From: Phytophthora sp. 'mugwort'
Lineage: Eukaryota > Oomycota > Peronosporomycetes > Peronosporales > Peronosporaceae
Assembly: GCA_033558025.1 (NCBI GenBank)
Contig: JAUCEF010000018.1
Coordinates: forward strand, 1,178,001-1,242,000
DNA length: 64,000 nucleotides
Direction: 5' to 3'
The notes beneath the pieces are model-generated. The model made no database searches and was not told the DNA's origin. It worked only from the letters and a program-made list of their open reading frames with translations. Numbering within the stretch: the first letter of the stretch is position 1; the number at the start of each line of letters is the position of its first letter. Position numbers and translations under genes: made by a program. Shown here in pieces: positions 29,253 to 42,185 of the stretch.

Positions 29253-32200
29253 CTCCCACTCGACTCGACAGCCTTCAGCGCTTCGATGCCGAGTTTGCTC
29301 CGGAGTACACTGAACTGCGTCGCAGAGATTGGCTTCGTCATGATGTCCGCCAGCATGTCGGTTGTCGAAACATACTGCAGCACCACTTGACCGTCTTCCA
29401 CCTTCTCGTGCACGAAATGGTAGCGAATGTCGATGTGCTTGGTGCGCTGTGGAATTCGGGATTCTTGGCCAACGCGATGGAGCCTTGGTTGTCCTCGTAG
29501 ATCTTGATTGCTTCATCGCTTGTCATCTCGCCGAGCTCGCACAGGAACACCTTGAGCCACACCGCCTCTTGTGTCGCCTCCGATAGCGCCATGTACTCAG
29601 CTTCCGTCGAAGACAGCGCCACTGTCCGCTGCTTCTTGCTCCTCCAGCTGATGCATCCGCCATTCATCATGAACGCGTAGCCACTTGTACTTCTTCTTGA
29701 CTCGATGTCTCCAGCCCAGTCGGCATCTGAATAGCCTTGGGGTCCGTCGTCGCAGCTCGCTTGAAACTCGATGCCGTGCGTCTTCGTGCCTTGAATGTAC
29801 CTGAAGACCCTCTTGAGCGCCTGCCAGTGTGTCGGACATGGGTCTGCTGCAAACTGGCTGAGAACTCCCACTGCTGCTGCGAGGTCCGGGCGTGTGCCTA
29901 CCATGAGATACATGAGGCATCCCACAGCGTTCCGGTATGGCACGTTTACCATGGTCTCGTCGTGCTTGCAGCCGCCCTCGCACATGGCCTTGGTCAGCTT
30001 GAGGCCTGGATCCTGTGGCGTCTTAACAGGGTTGCTCTTCTCCATGTTGAACTTCTCCAGAATGTCTTTCGCAAACTTGGTTTGCCGCATCGACACCTTC
30101 CCTGTCGTCACATCTTGATCGATTTCCATGCCGAGGAAGTACTTGAGCTGGCCCAGGTCCGTCATCTCGAAACGGTCACTGAGCGCCTTCTTCGTCGACT
30201 TGAGCAGCTTGTCGTTGTTACTTGCGAGGATCAGGTCGTCGACATATAGCGCCACGAAGATCATGTCTTGGTCGTCACGCTTGAAGTAGATGCAGTGGTC
30301 GGACTCGCACTTCTTGAACCCTAGCTTGAGCATGAGGTGGTCGTCGATGGTCTTGTTCCACATCCGCGGCGACTGCTTCAAACCGTAAAGAGACCGCTTG
30401 AGCTGACAGACATAGTCCGGGTGCTTTTCATCGATGTAGCCGTCCGGCTGTGCCATGTAGATGTCTTCGTCCAACAAACCATTCAGGAAAGCTGTCTTGA
30501 CATCCATCTGGTGCATCATGAGATTGTACTTGGCCGCCAGACTGAGCAGGATCCTGATCGACGTGAACTTGGCCACTGGCGCGAAAGTCTCGTCGTAGTC
30601 GATGCCGTACTTCTGCGAAAATCCCTTGGCCACCAGTCGCGCCTTGAACCGTTCGATCTCTCCAGCCTGGTTCTCCTTCACACGGAACACCCATCGGTTG
30701 CCGATTGCCTTGCGTCCTTTTGGCAGCGGCACGAGGATCCACGTCTCGTTCTTGCGGAGCGACTCGACCTCCGAGTCACACGCCTCCTTCCACTTGACTG
30801 TGTCGCTGGATTCCATCGCCGACTTGACCGTGGTCGGCATTTCTCCCACTGAATTCACAACGTATGCAGCTTCGAAGTCTTGACTTTCTTGAGCCACGGC
30901 CGACATCTCGTCCAGAGTCAGGTGTCGACTCTGCCGCTTGGCACTTGGAACTTCCACAGCTTCTTCCAGCGACTGCGTCCGCGGGTGTCGCTTGCTGCCT
31001 GGTTCAAAATCTTCGTCCCGCGCTGCTTCTTCGTCTTCTTCTTCTTTGTCGTCTTCATCCGACTGCAACGAATCTTGATCCGTCGTCTCTTCATCTTGAA
31101 TGACCACCACCTCCCTCTGATGGTAGTCACGTCTCCCACTGTCGAAGACGTCTTCCATAAACTGCGCGTCGCGGCTCACCAGCACGCGACCGCTCTTGTT
31201 CTCTTCGAAACGATACGCTTTCTCATGCTCCGAGTATCCCAGGAACCGACAGCGCACCGACCGAGCGTCAAACTTGGTGCGCTTCTCCTTCGGCACGTGC
31301 ACGTACGCGTGGCAACCGAACACCTTGAGGTTCGCTAGCAGCGGTTTCTTGCCTGTCCAAACCTGGTGCGGCGACTTGTCGTGGTTGATGGCACGCGTCG
31401 GACACCGATTACGGAGGAACGTAGCTGTCACGACAGCTTCACCCCAATACGTCTTGGGCAATCCAGCATGTTCCAGCATGCAGCGCGCACACTCCACCAA
31501 CGTCCGGTTCATGCGCTCGGCGACTCCGTTCAGCTGAGGCGTGTATGGCGGCGTGAACTTCTGCATGATACCACGGTCCGCACAGAACTTGGTCATCTCA
31601 CCCGAAGTGTACTCGCCGCCGTTGTCGCTCCGGAGTGTTTTCACGCGCTTGCCGGTCTGAGTTTCAGCAAACGCCACAAACTTAGCGAATTTGGCAGCCA
31701 CCTCGGACTTGTTCCGCAGCAAGTACACCACACAGAAGTGCGACTTGTCGTCAATGAACGTGACGAAGTAGCGCTTGCCACCACCCGTTGGTGTCTGCAT
31801 GGGGCCGCACACATCGCTGTGAACCACCTCCAGCACTTGCTTCGCACGGTTCGGCGACGACTTCATGTAGCTCACTCGCGTTTGTTTGCCGAGTGAGCAT
31901 CCGTCGCACAGCTCCCACTGCTTCACCGACGCCATGTCGATACCAACACCGTAGTCCTTCTTGACGATGGCGTCTAGACCGCCATGGCCATTGTGACCAA
32001 GTCGAAGGTGCCAGAGGTATGACGTGGTGTCCCCTTGGCGATCCTTCGAACTTGCCGCATTGGCCTCGTCAGGCATCATCGGAGTCATGCACAGCTTGAA
32101 CAGCCCTTTGCCCTCATGAGCGCCGAGCTTCCACTTGAGACTCTTCGTTTCAGCGAAGCACCCGTCGCTCTCGAAGATAACTGGCCCGACGTCCTTGGTG

Positions 32201-33332
32201 AACCGACCAACCGAAAACAGGTTGCGCGACAGCTTCGGAATGTGCCACACGTTCGTGAGTACACCTTCTTCATGCCGCGCGGGGTCTTCATCGACATCAC
32301 AATGTCGCCGGTCCCCACAGCCTGAACCACACCGTCGTCCGCGAGATGCACGTCCACCGGAGAGATCTTCTTGTAGTTCTTCATGTACTCCTTCGAGTAC
32401 GTCATGTGCTGCGTCGCACCCGAGTCGACCAGCCACACTCCATTCGACTTGGAGGCACCCGTGTTACCACCAACAGAGAAGAGGAAGTCGCCAGAGTCGT
32501 CTTCACTCTGCGCGATATTCGCTCGTTGCGGCCTCTGCCGCTCCACGTTCTCGCGGATTCGCACCGGACACTTGGCGATCCAATGTCCGTGCTCGCCACA
32601 GTAGTGACAGGCACTAGTCTTCTGCGCCTGCCGACCCTTGCGCTTGTTGTCGCTTGTCATGAACGCTTGACCTTGACCGTGCGCGGTGCCGTCCGTACCG
32701 CCACCTTGTTCCTTGCGCTTCATGTTCTCATGCAGCAGCCGAGACGTCACGAGTTCCCACGACAGTGAGTCGGCTCTCGACTCCAACGCCGTGATCAGGA
32801 ACTGGTACGACCCGCTTAGACTTCCCAAAAGCGTGATCACCAAGTCGTCTTCGCTGACCGGAGAGCCCACTGCGTCGAGCTGCTCCGCCAGTGTCTTGAT
32901 CTTGTTGATGTGCTCCAGAACATCATCACCTTCTTCCATCATCGTCGTGAAGAAACGTCGACGAAGAAAGAGCTTGTTGGACAAACTCTTCTCCTCGAAG
33001 TGTCCTTCCAGTCTTGACCATGCATCATGCGCGCCACTCGCCGAGCGAACCAGCGGCAGCTGCGAATCCTCCATCGCGAGACAGATCATCGCCAGCGCCT
33101 TGTGCGACTTCTTCCGAAAGAGCGCTTGATCCGCCGCAGTCTGGCAGTGCTCCAGCTTCACTTCCCCACTTGTCACTTTCCACAGTTCGCGCTCCTCGAG
33201 CACCATCTGCATCTTGAACTTCCACGTGTGGAAGTTCCGTCGAACTTGTTAATGCGGGCGGTAGTCGAAGTGGCGTCCATGGCGAAGGCGTAGTCGGGGT
33301 CTTGGTCAGGGAAGACGGGGCTTGGGCTCATA
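29210..33332 (-). pseudogene. Copia A3 Gag-Pol polyprotein, three frameshifts
   Basis: From the ATG at 33331 (in the primer-binding site) a one-base loss near 33236 separates the M-S-P start from the main Gag (MQMVLEERELWKV, 33212). Gag, zinc knuckle CHYCGEHGHWIAKC and protease WLVDSGATQHMTYSKEY are open to a second loss near 32267, inside MKTPRGMKK. Then follow integrase (HLRLGHNGHGGLD, CDGCSLGKQ, RSDNGGEYTS, GVAERMNRT), RT with LYVDDLILA, and RNase H with DADWAGD to a third loss near 29447 (after NPEFH). The last 67 codons lie in a different frame. The long open frame beginning 32436 starts out of frame for its first 58 codons. Confidence 0.9.
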
Positions 33333-33335
33333 ACC
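33324..33335 (-). other. Primer-binding site of A3 (half-tRNA type)
   Basis: GGTTATGAGCCC on the minus strand, directly next to the LTR. The Gag ATG lies inside it. Confidence 0.7.
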
Positions 33336-33690
33336 AAAAGACTTGGTCACTTGATGGCAAAATGCAAAGAGATTGATTTAGGTCCTTAGTTCGCAAACTC
33401 CTTGCTACCTCTAAGCCTACAGTTCTACCTACTGGGTACACTCTACTGTATTCTCTACTGGATACTGAGTTGCTTCAGCCAATCAGGGAGTGCCACGTAG
33501 AGCCCATCATGTACCCACAATCTTGTACCCACCCGTGGCGTAATCGTCCATGGCGTAAACACCGTCCCATAAACACCGTGACGTAATCTTCGTCTCGTAA
33601 TCACAGAAATGATAGCGGTGCCACTGAGTGAAGGTCATACCGGTATCCTACCGGTATACAGCAGCTGGTCGAGACGTCTCCTTGACAACA
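33336..33690 (-). repeat. Shared LTR of A3 and A4
   Basis: 355 bp. It serves as 5' LTR of A3 and 3' LTR of A4, giving an LTR-body-LTR-body array. Confidence 0.88.
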
Positions 33691-36600
33691 CTCCCACTCG
33701 ACTCGACAGCCTTCAGCGCTTCGATGCCGAGTTTGCTCCGGAGTACACTGAACTGCGTCGCAGAGATTGGCTTCGTCATGATGTCCGCCAGCATGTCGGT
33801 TGTCGAAACATACTGCAGCACCACTTGACCGTCTTCCACCTTCTCGTGCACGAAATGGTAGCGAATGTCGATGTGCTTGGTGCGCTGTGGAATTCGGGAT
33901 TCTTGGCCAACGCGATGGAGCCTTGGTTGTCCTCGTAGATCTTGATTGCTTCATCGCTTGTCATCTCGCCGAGCTCGCACAGGAACACCTTGAGCCACAC
34001 CGCCTCTTGTGTCGCCTCCGATAGCGCCATGTACTCAGCTTCCGTCGAAGACAGCGCCACTGTCCGCTGCTTCTTGCTCCTCCAGCTGATGCATCCGCCA
34101 TTCATCATGAACGCGTAGCCACTTGTACTTCTTCTTGACTCGATGTCTCCAGCCCAGTCGGCATCTGAATAGCCTTGGGGTCCGTCGTCGCAGCTCGCTT
34201 GAAACTCGATGCCGTGCGTCTTCGTGCCTTGAATGTACCTGAAGACCCTCTTGAGCGCCTGCCAGTGTGTCGGACATGGGTCTGCTGCAAACTGGCTGAG
34301 AACTCCCACTGCTGCTGCGAGGTCCGGGCGTGTGCCTACCATGAGATACATGAGGCATCCCACAGCGTTCCGGTATGGCACGTTTACCATGGTCTCGTCG
34401 TGCTTGCAGCCGCCCTCGCACATGGCCTTGGTCAGCTTGAGGCCTGGATCCTGTGGCGTCTTAACAGGGTTGCTCTTCTCCATGTTGAACTTCTCCAGAA
34501 TGTCTTTCGCAAACTTGGTTTGCCGCATCGACACCTTCCCTGTCGTCACATCTTGATCGATTTCCATGCCGAGGAAGTACTTGAGCTGGCCCAGGTCCGT
34601 CATCTCGAAACGGTCACTGAGCGCCTTCTTCGTCGACTTGAGCAGCTTGTCGTTGTTACTTGCGAGGATCAGGTCGTCGACATATAGCGCCACGAAGATC
34701 ATGTCTTGGTCGTCACGCTTGAAGTAGATGCAGTGGTCGGACTCGCACTTCTTGAACCCTAGCTTGAGCATGAGGTGGTCGTCGATGGTCTTGTTCCACA
34801 TCCGCGGCGACTGCTTCAAACCGTAAAGAGACCGCTTGAGCTGACAGACATAGTCCGGGTGCTTTTCATCGATGTAGCCGTCCGGCTGTGCCATGTAGAT
34901 GTCTTCGTCCAACAAACCATTCAGGAAAGCTGTCTTGACATCCATCTGGTGCATCATGAGATTGTACTTGGCCGCCAGACTGAGCAGGATCCTGATCGAC
35001 GTGAACTTGGCCACTGGCGCGAAAGTCTCGTCGTAGTCGATGCCGTACTTCTGCGAAAATCCCTTGGCCACCAGTCGCGCCTTGAACCGTTCGATCTCTC
35101 CAGCCTGGTTCTCCTTCACACGGAACACCCATCGGTTGCCGATTGCCTTGCGTCCTTTTGGCAGCGGCACGAGGATCCACGTCTCGTTCTTGCGGAGCGA
35201 CTCGACCTCCGAGTCACACGCCTCCTTCCACTTGACTGTGTCGCTGGATTCCATCGCCGACTTGACCGTGGTCGGCATTTCTCCCACTGAATTCACAACG
35301 TATGCAGCTTCGAAGTCTTGACTTTCTTGAGCCACGGCCGACATCTCGTCCAGAGTCAGGTGTCGACTCTGCCGCTTGGCACTTGGAACTTCCACAGCTT
35401 CTTCCAGCGACTGCGTCCGCGGGTGTCGCTTGCTGCCTGGTTCAAAATCTTCGTCCCGCGCTGCTTCTTCGTCTTCTTCTTCTTTGTCGTCTTCATCCGA
35501 CTGCAACGAATCTTGATCCGTCGTCTCTTCATCTTGAATGACCACCACCTCCCTCTGATGGTAGTCACGTCTCCCACTGTCGAAGACGTCTTCCATAAAC
35601 TGCGCGTCGCGGCTCACCAGCACGCGACCGCTCTTGTTCTCTTCGAAACGATACGCTTTCTCATGCTCCGAGTATCCCAGGAACCGACAGCGCACCGACC
35701 GAGCGTCAAACTTGGTGCGCTTCTCCTTCGGCACGTGCACGTACGCGTGGCAACCGAACACCTTGAGGTTCGCTAGCAGCGGTTTCTTGCCTGTCCAAAC
35801 CTGGTGCGGCGACTTGTCGTGGTTGATGGCACGCGTCGGACACCGATTACGGAGGAACGTAGCTGTCACGACAGCTTCACCCCAATACGTCTTGGGCAAT
35901 CCAGCATGTTCCAGCATGCAGCGCGCACACTCCACCAACGTCCGGTTCATGCGCTCGGCGACTCCGTTCAGCTGAGGCGTGTATGGCGGCGTGAACTTCT
36001 GCATGATACCACGGTCCGCACAGAACTTGGTCATCTCACCCGAAGTGTACTCGCCGCCGTTGTCGCTCCGGAGTGTTTTCACGCGCTTGCCGGTCTGAGT
36101 TTCAGCAAACGCCACAAACTTAGCGAATTTGGCAGCCACCTCGGACTTGTTCCGCAGCAAGTACACCACACAGAAGTGCGACTTGTCGTCAATGAACGTG
36201 ACGAAATAGCGCTTGCCACCAACCGTTGGTGTCTGCATGGGGCCGCACATATCGCTGTGAACCACCTCCAGCACTTGCTTCGCACGGTTCGGCGACGACT
36301 TCATGTAGCTCACTCGCGTTTGTTTGCCGAGTGAGCGTCCGTCGCACAGCTCCCACTGCTTCACCGACGCCATGTCGATACCAACACCGTAGTCCTTCTT
36401 GACGATGGCGTCTAGACCGCCATGGCCATTGTGACCAAGTCGAAGGTGCCAGAGGTATGACGTGGTGTCCCCTTGGCGATCCTTCGAACTTGCCGCATTG
36501 GCCTCGTCAGGCATCATCGGAGTCATGCACAGCTTGAACAGCCCTTTGCCCTCATGAGCGCCGAGCTTCCACTTGAGACTCTTCGTTTCAGCGAAGCACC

Positions 36601-37062
36601 CGTCGCTCTCGAAGATAACTGGCCCGACGTCCTTGGTGAACCGACCAACCGAAAACAGGTTGCGCGACAGCTTCGGAATGTGCCACACGTTCGTGAGTAC
36701 ACCTTCTTCATGCCGCGCAGGGTCTTCATCGACATCACAATGTCGCCGGTCCCCACAGCCTGAACCACACCGTCGTCCGCGAGATGCACGTCCACCGGAG
36801 AGATCTTCTTGTAGTTCTTCATGTACTCCTTCGAGTACGTCATGTGCTGCGTCGCACCCGAGTCGACCAGCCACACTCCATTCGACTTGGAGGCACCCGT
36901 GTTACCACCAACAGAGAAGAGGAAGTCGCCAGAGTCGTCTTCACTTCTGCGCGATATTCGCTCGTTGCGGCCTCTGCCGCTCCACGTTCTCGCGAATTCG
37001 CACCGGACACTTGGCGATCCAATGTCCGTGCTCGCCACAGTAGTGACGGGCACTAGTCTTCT
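33648..37062 (-). pseudogene. Copia A4 Gag (end) and Pol, frameshifted
   Basis: Carries the same two internal frame breaks as A3 (near 33885 after NPEFH and near 36705 in MKTLRGMKK), so the two units come from one parent by duplication. An extra base near 36945, before EDDSGDFLF, adds a third break. The sequence between these points is open: integrase, RT (LYVDDLILA) and RNase H all retain catalytic residues. The Gag shell domain is missing. A few single-residue changes from A3 are seen (CDGRSLGKQ for CDGCSLGKQ removes an integrase-finger cysteine; VHSDMCGPM for VHSDVCGPM). Confidence 0.9.
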
Positions 37063-37401
37063 TGATAAAAGGTATGGATCTTGAAGCGAGGCTTGGGTTT
37101 AGCGAAGGGAGTTCTGCACTTGGGTGCGGAGACCGGAGTGAAGACCACTTGAGCTGAAGAAGGAAGATTCGAAAGTGATTGATTTATCGGAGCTTACACT
37201 ACCTAGTCTACCACATAGATATGCAGCCCTGCATCCAATCATTTGGTGCATCCAATCACCAACACTCCGCACTCGTCCAATCATCCTACTCGTCTAATCA
37301 TCGGTTGCGTAAACAACGTACCGTAAACATCGCGGGATCGTGTTGGACCGGTTCGGGTTAACCGGTTACTGGTACACAGTACCAAAACCCGGCAACCCTC
37401 A
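37063..37401 (-). repeat. B LTR joined to A4 and to a partial B LTR
   Basis: A 339-bp B LTR on the minus strand. On its left is A4 Gag rather than a B body. On its right is a plus-strand partial B LTR starting at ATATCTATG, the same junction seen in mirror image at 46391/46392. Confidence 0.85.
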
Positions 37402-37562
37402 ATATCTATGTGGTAGACTAGGTAGTGTAAGCTCCGATAAATCAATCACTTTCGAATCTTCCTTCTTCAGCTCAAGTGGTCTTCACTCCGGTCCCCGCAC
37501 CCAAGTGCAGAACTCCCTCCGCTCAACCCAAGCCTCGCTTCAAGACCTCAACACCTTTATCA
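37402..37562 (+). repeat. Partial 5' LTR of B2
   Basis: The last 161 bp of the 340-bp B LTR; the first part is missing and replaced by an opposite-strand LTR. Confidence 0.85.
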
Positions 37563-37574
37563 GGTTATGAGCCC
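37563..37574 (+). other. Primer-binding site of B2 overlapping the Gag start codon
   Basis: GGTTATGAGCCC follows the LTR with no gap. It is the complement of GGGCTCATAACC, the anticodon stem-loop sequence (anticodon CAT) of eukaryotic initiator tRNA-Met, as used by Ty5 and Drosophila copia half-tRNA primers. ATG of Gag is 37567-37569. Equivalent sites are at 11069-11080 (D, one mismatch), 26143-26154, 33324-33335, 46219-46230, 47021-47032, 55062-55073, 58599-58610 and 63200-63211. Confidence 0.75.
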
Positions 37575-40500
37575 AAGCACCATGTCCTCTGCCCAAGACG
37601 TCTCGACCAAGGTCTCCATCGACAACTTCAACGGAGACAACTACGCGACGTGGAACCGCTACATGCGTGGCGTGTTTCTGACCAAGTCGACGTGGCATGT
37701 GGTGAATCGGGAAACGTCTCCATCCTTTACGGACTCCCGGGCCAAGGACGAGTATGTCAAGTCGAGCAACATCGCTTTCGGACTGATGTTGCTTCACATG
37801 GACGCCGACTACCATCATGTGGTCGATGACTGCGAGGAAGCATGGATCGCGTGGACGCGCTTGAAGACGCTGTACGGTGGATCGCAGAAGGCTGGTCGCA
37901 TCTACCTGAAGCGCCAACTCTTCAGCATGGAGATGTCGGAAGGCGGCAATGTGTTGCATCATTGCAACGAGGTCCTCAACATCAGCGCCAAGCTCAGCAG
38001 TATCGGCGCCAAGATGGAGGACGAGGACGTGGCGATCTGCTTGCTGCGTAGTCTCCCCAAGAGCTACGAGAACGTCGTGCTGAACTTGGAGATGAGTAGC
38101 GCCGAGCTGAAGACGCAGACGTCGTGAAGGTGCTCACGAACGAGCATATCAAGCCGCAGGGCGAGAAGACTCCGTCGGTGAAAACTGAAGACGCGGCCAA
38201 GGCGTTCAGTGCCGAGCGAGAATCTCGTCAGTGCACGTACTGCGGGAAATTGGGGCACATCATTGACAAGTGCTGGACCAAGCAGAAGGACGAGAACCGA
38301 GGGCCAAGACGCGGCGGCAACGGCCGTGGACGCGGAGCAAACCATGTTCAGTGGCGCAACGACGACTACGACTACGACCGTGTCGCGTTTGCGGTTTCAT
38401 TGGAATGCGGAAAATCGACGGGCAAGGATATGCCCGGGATGTGGGCGGTCGACAGCGGCCGGCGCAACGCACCACATTTGCAATGACAAGACCAAGTTCG
38501 CCACGCTGAATGAGCAAGACGAAGGCGAACTATCGGTAGCGGACGGAAACAAGGCCGAGATTAAGGGTGTGGGAACTATCATCGAACGAGTGGTTCTGCC
38601 CAACGGCGACGAGCGCGACATCGAAATCAAGGACGCGCTGTACGTGCCGAAGATGAACAAGAATCTGCTTTCGGTGCCGCAGTATTAACAAGAGTGGCAA
38701 GTTTCAAGTGGTGTTTGACGGTGCGAGCATGCATGTCGCGCGGAAGGGCTCGAAGCAAGTGGTGGCAACGGCTGACCTCGTCGACGGTCTCTACTGGCTA
38801 CGCATACCACAACATTCGGTGAATGCGGCGACGTCAACGCGCAACGTGGATCTACACGCGCGGATGGGCCACACTCCGATCGGCGTGCTACGCAAAATGG
38901 TCAGCAGTGGCATGATCGAGGACGCGAAAACACCATCACAGTCGAGTGGACCAAGCATATGTCGCGGATGTCAGCAAGGGAAGATGGTCCAAAAACCGTT
39001 CCCAAGCAACCGCGACAAGCGTCACTACGACGTATTTGAGCTACTCCACTTCGACCTCTGCGGCCCCATGGAACAAGAGTCACTGGGTGGCAGCAAATAT
39101 TTGCTGCTCATAGTGGACGAAGCCAGCGGATGCATGAAGGGTTTCTGCTTAAGTGCCAAGTCGGAGAGCGAAGAATGCCTCAAGACCTACATCATGAAGG
39201 TGACGCAGTTCGGCAAACGTGTCAAGTTCGTGCGCCACGACGGAGCCCGTGAGTTTGCTACTAATTCGCTCAAGGCCTTCTACGAAGATCAAGGCATCGA
39301 GCAGCAGACCACGGTTCCGTACGCGCACCAAACCAACGGCACGGCAGAGAGAGCTATCCGGACCATCGTTACGATTGGTCGCAGCATGCTGCATCATGCA
39401 AAGCTGGACAAGTGTTTTTGGGGCGAAGCAGCGATGGCTGCAATTTATGTCAAGAACCGCTTGCCGTCGCCCAAGGCCGAAAACAAGACTCCGTTCGAGA
39501 TTGTATACAAGTTCAAGCCAAGTGTGAAGCACATGCGTGTGTTTGGATGTCGGATGTACGTCCTGACCCCGAAGGAGAAGCGACTCAAGTGGAACCCCAA
39601 GGCTCGCGCTGGTCTGTTCATGGGCTACGAAGAAGTGTCGAAGGCGTACAGAGTTTATGACATCGAGGCGGGGCAGGTGCTGATAAGTCGCGATGTCACC
39701 TTCGACGAATCAAGTTTTGGTATCTCGACGGCGATCTCAAGTAATGACAACGAAGATGTAAACCTGGACTTCGACTCGCTCGAGATTGGTGACGATGACT
39801 CGGCGGGTCCGACCGAATTCAAGCAGGCGGGGAAGCGCAAGACTCGACCAAGTGATGCGGATACCATGTCAGTGAACTCGCGTCCTGTTCGCCGTGCGAC
39901 TGGTTTGGAAGAAGCAAGCGCTCCTGTCACCTCGTTTGAGCGCCAAGCCAAACGCCGAGCGAGTGTTCGAATGGAACCTGGACTACCTGATGAAGAAGAG
40001 AAGGATGCTCAAGACAACGAAGAAGACGATTCCACTCCTCCCGTATTTTGGCGAGCAAGTGCCAACTCAGTGGAAGCCGGTGAGTTGTCTGAGCCGACGA
40101 CATTCCAAGACGCGGTGAACGGACCTGATCAAGTGCATTGGCGTAAGGCTGTTCGTGCGGAACTCAAGTCGATGCGACTTCGTGGTGTGTTTCGTGCTGC
40201 CAAGTTGCCCAGCGGACAACGCGCCATCGGCACCAAGTGGGTGTTCAAGATCAAGCGCAAAGCCGACGGATCGATCGAGAAGTACAAGGCGCGCCTGGTG
40301 GCCAAGGGTTTCAAGCAGAAGTACGGCATCGACTACACGGAGACGTTCTCGCCCGAGGTCAAGTACGTGACGCTGCGCATGGTCATCGCGATTGCCAAGT
40401 ATTTCGACTGGCCCCTCGACCAACTCGACGTGGTAACGGCATTTCTGTACGGCGTCATGAAGGAGTTGGTGTTCTGCGTGGTTCCTGAAGGCGTCGAGCT

Positions 40501-41641
40501 GGATGGTGATTTCGACTACTTGGAATTGGTGAAGGCGATCTACGGTCTCAAGCAAGCTTCGCGCGTATGGAATGAGACCTTCGACGAATTCGTGTGTTCT
40601 ATCGGTTTTCAAGTTTCAGCCTTCGACCCGTGCCTCTACATCAAGGTTGTCGATGGCCACTGTGTGCTCGTGCTGGTCTACGTTGACGATGTGTTGGTCA
40701 CCGGAAGTTCACCCGAACTGATCTCACGCACGAAGAACGACCTCAAGACACGCTTCGAAATGACTGACAGTGGCAAGTGTGTGTTCGTTCTTGGAATCGA
40801 GCTGGTGGATGGCCCGGACGGCAGCGTGACGATGTGCCAGCGGCGTTATGTGGATGATATCCTGAAGCGTTTCGGTATGGACGAGTGCAAGGCTGTGGTG
40901 AGTCCGGTAGACATGAGCACTCGACTGGTTCCAAGTGACGCAGCGACCAAGGTGAACGCTCCGTTTCGCGAAGCTGTGGGTGCCCTCATGCACTTGATGA
41001 CTGCTACTCGCCCGGATATCGCGTACGCAGTAGGCTATGTATCGCGCTTCATGGAGAACCCCCAAGAGGAACACTGGGTTGCGGTCAAGCGCATTTTTCG
41101 CTATCTACAAGGCACCAAGACGCATGGAATCTGTTTCAAGCCAGGCAACAAGATCGACTTTCGTGGGTATTCGGATGCGGACTGGGCTGGCGACCTCGCG
41201 GACCGCAAGTCGACTTCCGGCTACACGTTCATGCTGATGGGTGCGCCAGTGAGCTGGGGAAGCAAGAAACAGTCAAGTGTTTCGTTGTCTACGAGCGAGG
41301 CGGAATACATCGCGCTCAGTCTGGCGATCCAAGAAGGCAAGTGGATTCATCGCCTGCTATGCGAGATTTTGGCGGCTGCCAACGAGACTGGACCCGAGCT
41401 CAAGATCCGCGAAGACAACCAGTCGTGCATCAAGATGACGAAGAACCCAGTGAACCATGGTCGCGCCAAGCACATCGACATCAAGTACCATCACATCCGT
41501 GATGAGGTCAAGCGCGGCGAAGTCAAGCTCGAGTATTGTGAGACTTCAATCATGCTCGCGGACATCATGACCAAGGCGCTGCCAGGACCGCGCCACATGG
41601 ATCTGACGGCGTCCCTCGGAATTCACGCGTGTTCGCATTGA
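37567..41641 (+). pseudogene. Copia B2 Gag-Pol polyprotein; Gag-protease region frameshifted, rest open
   Basis: Gag starts [21 protein letters not shown] base loss near 38105 breaks it, and the next piece carries the zinc knuckle [15 protein letters not shown] small rearrangement near 38457 falls directly after the protease VDSG, and another break lies at 38685 (NLLSVPQ). From 38708 to 41641 the frame is open for 977 codons: GAG-pre-integrase, integrase ([48 protein letters not shown]), RT ([18 protein letters not shown]), and RNase H ([27 protein letters not shown]). The enzymatic half could still act in trans; Gag and protease could not be made from this copy. Confidence 0.92.
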
Positions 41642-41651
41642 GGGGGCGTAT

Positions 41652-41991
41652 TGAGGGTTGCCAGGTTTTGGTACTGTGTACCAGTAACCGGTTAACCCGA
41701 ACCGGTCCAACACGATCCCGCGATGTTTACGGTACGTTGTTTACGCGACCGATGATTAGACGAGTAGGATGATTGGACGAGTGCGGAGTGTTGGTGATTG
41801 GATGCACCAAATGATTGGATGCAGGGCTGCATATCTATGTGGTAGACTAGGTAGTGTAAGCTCCGATAAATCAATCACTTTCGAATCTTCCTTCTTCAGC
41901 TCAAGTGGTCTTCACTCCGGTCCCCGCACCCAAGTGTAGAACTCCCTTCGCTAAACCCAAGCCTCGCTTCAAGACCTCAACACCTTTATCA
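41652..41991 (+). repeat. 3' LTR of B2
   Basis: Complete 340-bp LTR, TGAGGG...TATCA. Directly followed by an opposite-strand partial LTR. Confidence 0.88.
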
Positions 41992-42175
41992 ATAGATATG
42001 CAGCCCTGCCAATCATTTGGTGCATCCAATCACCAACACTCCGCACTCGTCCAATCATCCTACTCGTCTAATCATCGGTTGCGTAAACAACGTACCGTAA
42101 ACATCGCGGGATCGTGTTGGACCGGTTCGGGTTAACCGGTTACTGGTACACAGTACCAAAACCTGGCAACCCTCA
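41992..42175 (-). repeat. Partial 3' LTR of B3
   Basis: The first 184 bp of the B LTR with a 4-bp loss near 42008. Confidence 0.85.
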
Positions 42176-42185
42176 ATACGCCCCC

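Larger units (their letters stand above)
28898..33690 (-). mobile_element. Copia retrotransposon A3, full length, first unit of a tandem array
   Basis: LTR 28898-29252, coding region, LTR 33336-33690. The right LTR is also the left LTR of A4. Corresponding points in A3 and A4 are exactly 4438 bp apart. It was inserted into, or recombined with, the RT gene of B1. Confidence 0.9.
33336..37062 (-). mobile_element. Copia retrotransposon A4, 5'-truncated second array unit
   Basis: Same order as A3 with only a few substitutions and one added base near 36945. The copy ends within Gag at the zinc knuckle (37062), where a B LTR begins. Its own 5' LTR is absent. Confidence 0.9.
37402..41991 (+). mobile_element. 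Copia retrotransposon B2
   Basis: Partial 5' LTR (37402-37562), gag, pol and complete 3' LTR (41652-41991) on the plus strand. It forms the left arm of an inverted pair with B3. Confidence 0.9.

Noticed and set aside
29338..32436. 1032-codon frame starting MAGRLGCDAAHD as a novel protein (also at 33776-36874)
   Set aside because: The first 58 codons are the protease region read in the wrong frame; the rest is ordinary Copia integrase, RT and RNase H joined by a frameshift.
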